NCBI GenBank assembly: GCA_029339195.1
Contig: JAPTJF010000034.1
Location: 1-64,000, forward strand
From: Micractinium sp. NFX-FRZ
Taxonomy: Eukaryota; Chlorophyta; Trebouxiophyceae; Chlorellales; Chlorellaceae
Direction: 5' to 3'
Length of the DNA: 64,000 nt
Of this stretch, positions 57,563 to 64,000 are shown piece after piece. Both the position numbers and the translations under genes were made by a program. How positions within the stretch are numbered: the stretch's first letter is position 1; each line of letters opens with the position of its first letter. The notes under the pieces are model-generated. The model saw nothing but the letters and a program-made list of their open reading frames with translations, searched no databases and was not told the DNA's origin.

Positions 57563-58546
57563 TGTGTGCAGATTCGGCGAGCTGGGGTGGGGATGCAGCA
57601 GCAAGCAGCAGGCGGTAAGCTTCAGTCGTGTGGGCAGAGCGGTAGGAACGCAGATTGATGTGCTGGGCACCGCACATCGCCTCCTGCCCTGCCGCCGCCT
57701 GGGTCGCCGCACGCTCCGCACGGTGGATGGCCTTTTGCTCGCAGGCTCCTTTTGAGCCTGGCGGCATTGAACTCGAGCTTCAACCACCGCATGCCGCATA
57801 TCGGCGCTCCAATTCGCAACCTTTGCCTTTGGGCGGCCCGGGCGGTGGCCGCCGCCGCCCAGCGGGCGTCCAGTGTGCTTTAAGCAGAAGGTGCGTGAAG
57901 GTTGGACGGCAAGAGTGGACCTGTACCGAGCGAACAGAAAGAAGGTGAAAAGTTCAGCTCCAGCTGCCTTTGCCTGCGGTTGCTGCGAGTGCAGTGCCGC
58001 TCGGTTGCGTTACTTCCGTAGTGCCGTTTGGAAGTAGGCAGTTGGGCGGTGGCTGCCCCTGCCTGAGCATCGCTCGGGCTGCCCTCTCCTGTGCTGGCTG
58101 GACATCATCCCCCACCCCCCCGCCCATCCGCCAGCACGCACTACCGCCGCTTGGGTGTGTTGCCCCACATGTATTACATGCTGAGCAACAAAGGCAGCAA
58201 GATGAAGTGGTGTGGGGGTGTTGGGAAGCGACAGCGTCTAAGAGCAGCTGTGCCTACAGAAATAACTGTGTAAGTAGAAAAATCCGGCTTCAAAGCAGCG
58301 CGTGAGGCGCCGTGCCATGTGACAAGGGCAGTGCAGAGGGGAGTGGAGAGTGGGTTGAAACAGTAGAAAATGGGGGGTGGAGATCAGTAACATGAGCCGG
58401 GGAGAGGTAGAGAGAGGAATGAAAATAGCAGAGTTCTCACGGGGGAGCCCTCATTTTGAGTTTAGTGCCGTGGCGGGCTGGAAGCGCTGAGCTGGCACAG
58501 TTCCAAGCATGGTTGGCCAGCTGTCACAGAGCAGGCAGGGCCCAGG
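57563..58546. promoter_or_regulatory. eIF4E upstream region and transporter 3' end
   Basis: About 1 kb upstream of eIF4E (-) and downstream of the transporter (-). TTACA at 58174-58178 is the likely transporter poly(A) signal. No coding region is convincing and no TATA box is evident for eIF4E. Confidence 0.5.
58174..58178 (-). promoter_or_regulatory. Candidate TGTAA poly(A) signal of the transporter gene
   Basis: TTACA on the + strand reads TGTAA on the - strand, 368 bases after the transporter stop. Confidence 0.45.
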
Positions 58547-61500
58547 TTAGCGCTGCAGCTGCAGCTCCATGGAGGGGACCTTTGCAAGGTCGACAGAGGA
58601 GTTGGGAGAGGCCTTGAACTCCCCGCTGCCATCTGGCCGCCCCTCCAGCTCCCGCTGCGCCTCCTCCACGTCCTCGGGTGGGAAGAAGCGCTTCCACAGT
58701 GGGTGGGCTGCAGGCGGGGAGGGCAAAGGGTGGAGTGTTAGCGAATGGGCGATTGGGATGGCCTCTATCGCGCGTCGGTGACGATGGGGGTGATGTGGCG
58801 CCGGTCCTGGGGCGCGGGGCAGGGTGGGGCAGCCCCCCTTCTTCCCCACCTTGCCAATGGTGCGTCGAAGCACCATCAACAGCGTCAACAAGCAGCCGAC
58901 CCAGATGCGCTGCTGTGGCTCACCCCTCAGCACGGTCCCGACCTTCTCGATGGGCACGTGGTGCGTCTCGGGCTGGAACCAGATGGCCCACACGGTGAGC
59001 ATCAGGGCAAAGGAGCCCATGAAGATGAACGTGGCCTGCAGGGAAAAAAGGGATGGTGCGTGGAGAGGGTGAGGAGGAGGCGTCACGGGGGTGGGGCGGT
59101 AGGTCGGGCGGGGCGGGGCGGGAGGTGGCATTGGGCAGCGCTGCTGGTGCGTGAAAGCATCTGCCTCGAGCTGTGCCCACCAACTCACCCATGTCATGGC
59201 GCACAGCTGGAAGGTGAATCTGCACGGGGGGAGGAGGCGGGGCGCGAGGGAGAGGAGGGGGCACGCATGTCAGGCAAGCCCAGCCAAGGGTGCGGCACAT
59301 GCGGCGGGGTACGGTCCACGGTGGCATGGACCCTCGCCCCACGAGCAACTCTTTCTTGACGAAGTGAGCGCCGACTGCGGCATGGCATGCCTTCTGGCGC
59401 GCATGCTCTCCCGCCGCCCCACTCTCCCTGCCCACCCCTCACCCCTTCCCGCCCACTTTCTTCTTCACGTCCCGCTCCCTGTCCCCACTCACGAGTATGA
59501 CATGGCCATGGACTGGGATCCATAGAAGACGAGGGTGATTGGGAAGATGGCGGGGCGCACTGCAGGGTTGGAATGGGACAAGTGCAATGTGGGTGACAGG
59601 TAGTACCGTAGCAGACGAGACGTGGGTGGTGGGGGAGGCAAGGGGTGGAGGGAGTGGCGGTGTGCATGAATGGTGCTTTCCTAGCAGCCCTGCGCAGCAT
59701 GCAGCGCGAGGTGCTGCACCCAGCGCTACGCGACGCTGCATCTATGATGGTGCTGCAGGGGCACTCTCCTCTGCAGGCCTTACTGCCCTGCAAAGCATGC
59801 TCAGCGCGGGCGCCCGCCCACCTCCCGACCTCCGCGCCAACGGAAAACAGGCTGCTGCCAGCGAGGGCCCCCGCGCCACCTCCCACGGTGCTGCATAGCA
59901 CAGCATGCCCAGCGTACGCCCGCTCACCTTCAATGGGGCAGACCTCCGCGGCCAGGCCGATGGACGCCACGTGCTGGCCGCCCATGAAGCAGACCTCGTA
60001 CTGCAGCCAGGCAGGCCCAGGTGCAACCCATTCACATTGAGTCATCCGGACGCCACAGAGGAGAGCAGCCTTGGCGTTTGGCGGGTTGCACACTGTGGAG
60101 CCAGTCCAGTCATTCACATCCGCCATCTGCACGCCTGCGCTTCAACCACACCCTCACCGGCACAAGCACCGCCCCATCACTTTCCTCCCTTGTGTCTTAC
60201 CAGGATGATCATGACCAGGATGCCCGCCGCCACTCCCTTGGACACCTCTGCCCCCTTGACATTGTCCACCGAGGTTGCAAACAGGACGGCGGTGCCAAAG
60301 AGGAAGAAGGCCTGGGTGATGCCGCCCCAGGTCATGAGCGTGCGGCGGGTCATGTGGCGGTCCAGCACTGCGCAGGGGGTGCGGGCAGGCAGCGGAGCAG
60401 GGAGGCAGGAGAGGTGAGAGAGGGTGCTGGGAGGGAGAAGTCAAGGAGGTGCCTCCCAGGCCATATGAGGGTGAGCTGGGTCAGGTGGGAGTGCAGGGCT
60501 GCTGGCATGCCGAGGGCAGGTGATGCCAGGGAGGGGGACGACGGGTGGGCAGCGTTAAGGCAGTGTAACGACACTTGCAGCACACGGCAGCTGTCCGGCT
60601 GCCCCCTGGGGCGGCCGGCGCGCCAGGACGCTTGGCACGCCTCTGCCTCAAGGCCGCACCAAGCATTGGTCAATTGATTGATCGATGACCACTCACCCCA
60701 CATGCCGAAGAAGACGCCCAGGATTTTGGCTCCGCCCACCAGCGTGGCGTTCCACAGCGCCACGCTGGAGCCCATGCCCAGCAGGGAGAAAATTTGGGGG
60801 CCGTAGAACACAATGGCGGTGTTGCCAGTCCAGTTGAGCAGCGTGTACCTGCGGGCAATGGGCGAGGGGTGAGGCGCGCAACGGTGAGTGGGTGTGGTGC
60901 AGTGGGTCGAGGGGGGGAGCCTGATGTGGCAGCTGTGCATTGGCTTCGCATGGCTTGGCTTTGTCAGTACAGCACTGCATGTCACAGCACGGCACAGCAC
61001 AGCACAGCACAGCATGCCTTCCAGCTCAGCTCACACGACGCAGTTGATGATGACGCCTGGCCAGTACTGGCGCTTGCGCAGGTTTGTGAAGGCCTGGGTG
61101 GCGGAGATCTTGTTCATGGTGGCCAGGTCCAGGTCCTGCAATTTACAGAGCAACCGGAAACAGGTAAGCGAAAAGGTATTTTAGAGTGAGGGGAAGGAGA
61201 AATGACAAAAACATGCAGCGTCGGCACCGTCAATGCCCCGGCACCGCATCCACCTGCCAAACAGCCACCCATCCAATTCGCATCCCACACCACAAGCCCC
61301 CAGGGAAGTACCGCAGCCGCCCTCAGCCGCCCGCAGGCTGCGACCTCCACCGGCGTAATCCCACACCTGCCGCACCCACCCACCCGCAGCTCTGCATCCA
61401 CGTCCTCCACGCCACGATACCGCTGCAGCGAGCGCTTTGCCTCCTCCTTCTTGCCGCGCACCTGCGGGGGCAGGGGGGCAGGAGGGCAGGGGTGGGAGGG

Positions 61501-63783
61501 CAGGCGAGGTCCATGGCAGCACGCAGGTCTTGGGGTGACTGACGGAAGCAGCTGTTGTGTTCAGACGGACTGCCAACACAACACACACCCACTATGGCAC
61601 GAGCAGGATGGGCAGGCTGGGCTCACCAGCAGGGAGGATGGCGTGTCCAGCATGAACAGGCTGGCGATGAAGAGGAGGCCAGCGGGCACCATGATCATGG
61701 AGATTGAGATCTGCCAGCTGCAGGGGGGGCAAGAGAGAGAGGGAAGGGGTGAGCGGTGGAGTGCACGGACAGTTGAGCTAAGAACAAGCGGCCCTCTTGT
61801 CGCAACACGTGCGGCGTTGCACGCTGGCTCCTGCCTTACTTGCTGTGTCAAGCCTCTTCCACCATTTATGCCAACGCACACCCGCCCTTCACCCAACCCT
61901 CACTGCCACTCCACACGGACGCCAAGGACCCAGCCACTGCCGCTCACCCGTCGGGGCGCTGCTTGACCAGGAAGTTGTTGAGCTGGCCCATGGTCACCCC
62001 AAAGGCGGACCAGATGATGGAAGAGGCCACGATCTTGCCGCGCAGCTGGGCGGGGGCAATCTCCGCCAGGTAAATGTTGAAGCTGCCGGGGGCAGATGGG
62101 GGGGGAGGGCAGGGGGGCAGGGTGGGGTGGGGGTGGGGATGGCCATCGATGGTGGTGGTGAAGTGGGAGGCCAGCTACAGTGCAGGGCGAGATCTGCCGG
62201 GACGAGATCTGCCAGGCAGGCGGGGTTTTGAAAACAGGAGAAAGCGCAGGACATGCGGCGAGGTGGGGCGAGAGGAGGGGAGGAGGCGCTTGGAGTGCCG
62301 CAAGAGAGGGGCTGAGCAGGCACCTCATGCAAGACCGCCCGCCGCCCTTGATCCCGGTACCTCCCACTCACACAAAGCAGGACCTCCCACTCACACAAAC
62401 ATGCCGAAGCCCTCGCCCAGGCCGCAGATGGCGCGGCCCAGCAGGAGGATGGAGGAGGAGTGGGAGGTGATCTGCACGACGGCGCCCAGAGTGTTGAACA
62501 GGGCGCACAGCTGGATGCCGATGGGGCGCCCAAAGTAGCGCATCACGTAGCCGCAAACGAAGGCGCCGACCATCATTGTGGGGTAGAGCACTGCGGGGGG
62601 TGGGCGGGTGGGTGGGATGGGGGCGAGGCCGGGTGGGGAGGGTGGGTGGCCTAGAATGGGGGCCAACTGGACAAGCTTGCAAGCATGTCTTCAGGGAACG
62701 CAGGGCTGAGGGGGGAGGGCAGAGGAGGGACAGGGACGGGCAGGGGCAGAGAGAAGCGCTGGCGTGCAGGTTGTGTGCACTGCAGCGTGCAGGCTGCGTG
62801 CACTGCAGCTATGTGCACTGCACTGGCAGCCCAGCGCGCCAAGCAGCTGGTAAGAAGCTGGTCAGACTCACTCATGGAGTAGATGGCCAGGTCATTGGAG
62901 GTGTCTGCAAGCGGGAGGAAGGCGGGCAGAGAGGAAGGCGGGAGGGAGAGCAGGAGGGGTGCGTAGGGGTGAGGGCGTTGGTAGTGTGCACACCAATGGT
63001 GCACGCCAGCTCAGCAGGCGCCCCCTCTCCCACCTTCCTCCCCATGGCAAGGCGCCGCCCTCGCTGCCCCCAGCCTGCCGCTGGCAGCACTCACATTGGC
63101 AGTAGGGAGATTCGGAGCGTCCCTTGAAGTCGGGGTAGAAGCGGGCCAGGAAGGTCTTTTTGGTGAACAGGCCTGCATGCAGGCAGAGGGCAGGCCGGGT
63201 GTGTGGGGTGAGGGCATTGGAGCTGTGTGGGTGGGCAACATGTGCATGCCAGCTCAGCAGGCACCCCATCTTTTCACTGCCCCATGGCAGTCAGTGTCGA
63301 TATGCCAGCTGAGCAGTTCCACCATCTGCGCACTGCCCCATTGCAAGCCAAAAACAAAATCCCACCTCCAGCGACGCCCACATCGTAACTGCAATTTGGC
63401 AGGGATGGCACACAGGATGAGGTGATGAGCCTGGTGCACTTCCCTGCTGCAGGGCGGCGGAAGCGGGGTAGTAGCAGCAGCAAGTGCCTCCCACATATTA
63501 CTGACCATCTGTGAGCTGCTCGCAGACAGAGGCAGCAAGTGGTTCCAAGTAACAGGGAAGCTGAAGTGGCGGGGGGCTCTGCTGGCACGGCGTACGCTGG
63601 CGCAGGCGGCGGCAGCGGCGCCGGAGCTCACCCAATGGTGAAGTGCAGGAAGCCGCCGAAGAGCGAGCAGAAGAAGAGGTAGAATGTGAATTTGTAATTG
63701 TATCCGAGCGTGGTAGCACTGATGCTATCGTGAGTCTTGGAGCCAGCGATGCTGCGCGACTTTGCCGGCTGCGACGTCCCCAT
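58547..63783 (-). CDS. Divergent sugar-transporter-superfamily (MFS, STP/HUP-like) membrane transporter
   Basis: Sixteen exons: 63632-63783, 63366-63388, 63095-63172, 62872-62904, 62395-62590, 61948-62082, 61627-61717, 61384-61461, 61035-61135, 60697-60848, 60201-60367, 59928-60000, 59493-59559, 59189-59219, 58924-59035 and 58547-58707, joining in frame to 549 residues. STP/HUP landmarks appear in order: GYDVGVAGG in helix 1 with the proton-coupling Asp, SPYCQYTSNDL, YFGRPIG, GRAICGLGEGF, YLAEIAPAQLRGK, LDTPSSLLVRGKKEEAK, DRHMTRR, CPIEVRP and PETHHVPIEKV. Twelve helices are expected. The helix 7 QQ signature is replaced by LNWTG, and the GPxxW run of helix 10 is absent, so the substrate may not be a hexose. 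ATG at 63783 (GCAGCCATGGGG) was chosen over an in-frame ATG 57 codons upstream at 63954 because the context is better and the length fits the family. Confidence 0.87.
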
Positions 63784-64000
63784 GGCTGCTGACTTTTTCA
63801 GCGATTTTTTTTCATGGCCGGCCAGAAGGTTGCGGGGCGGGAATATGACTCGGGGCCCCGTACCTGCACTCCGTCTGCTGGACCGGATTAGCACAGGGGC
63901 CTGGCCATGCTGGCCGTGTGCTGGCACTCCAGTATATCTGCTGTTGGCCGACATAGCTCCTTATCAATTGCATTTGTTTGGTGCCAGCATCTCAGATTGC
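63784..64000. promoter_or_regulatory. Upstream region of the transporter gene
   Basis: Only 217 bases of upstream sequence are present. An in-frame ATG at 63954 could add 57 mostly basic and polar residues, so part of this may be coding or 5' leader. No core promoter element is clear. Confidence 0.4.

Overview
The window looks like nuclear DNA of a green alga (Chlorophyta), most likely a Chlorella-like trebouxiophyte. The DNA is GC-rich. Genes are packed with short introns that mostly end in CTGCAG. TGTAA-type poly(A) signals, Gln/Ala/Pro homopolymer runs and plant-type protein families are all present. The species cannot be named from the sequence alone. All exon models below were built by eye from splice sites, reading phase and family motifs. 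Every model except the truncated first gene keeps an open frame from start to stop.

Layout, left to right. (1) The 3' end of an unrecognised + strand gene (187-1043). (2) A 10-exon - strand casein-kinase-1/tau-tubulin-kinase-like kinase with a C-terminal RS domain (1538-7023). (3) A small + strand membrane protein (7547-8268), divergent from the kinase. (4) A 7-exon - strand PRC-barrel protein with Gln/Pro-rich flanks and a probable plastid transit peptide (9365-13225). (5) A 9-exon + strand Raf/CTR1-like (TKL) kinase ending in a CaaX box (14989-19146). (6) A - strand axonemal dynein heavy chain of 98 exons and about 4674 residues (20734-54816), filling more than half the window. (7) A 5-exon - strand eIF4E (55735-57562). 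(8) A 16-exon - strand MFS transporter of the sugar-transporter superfamily (58547-63783).

The dynein carries N-terminal kelch, IPT/TIG and filamin-type repeats. These identify it as the alpha heavy chain of the outer dynein arm (ODA11 type), which belongs to the three-headed outer arm of green algae. The stem, all six AAA modules, the stalk and the C-terminal region are present without a disrupted frame. If the organism is a coccoid alga with no known flagellum, this is a strong sign of a cryptic flagellated stage. The other genes are housekeeping or signalling genes with no operon-like link.

Odd points are an unusually high share of GC-AG introns (7 of about 143), a 163-bp tandem repeat that duplicates a 5' splice site beside an assembly gap at 43188-43228, a Walker-A Lys-to-Arg change in dynein AAA2, low-complexity insertions in AAA5/AAA6, and a sugar-transporter-like protein that lacks the family's sugar-binding residues.
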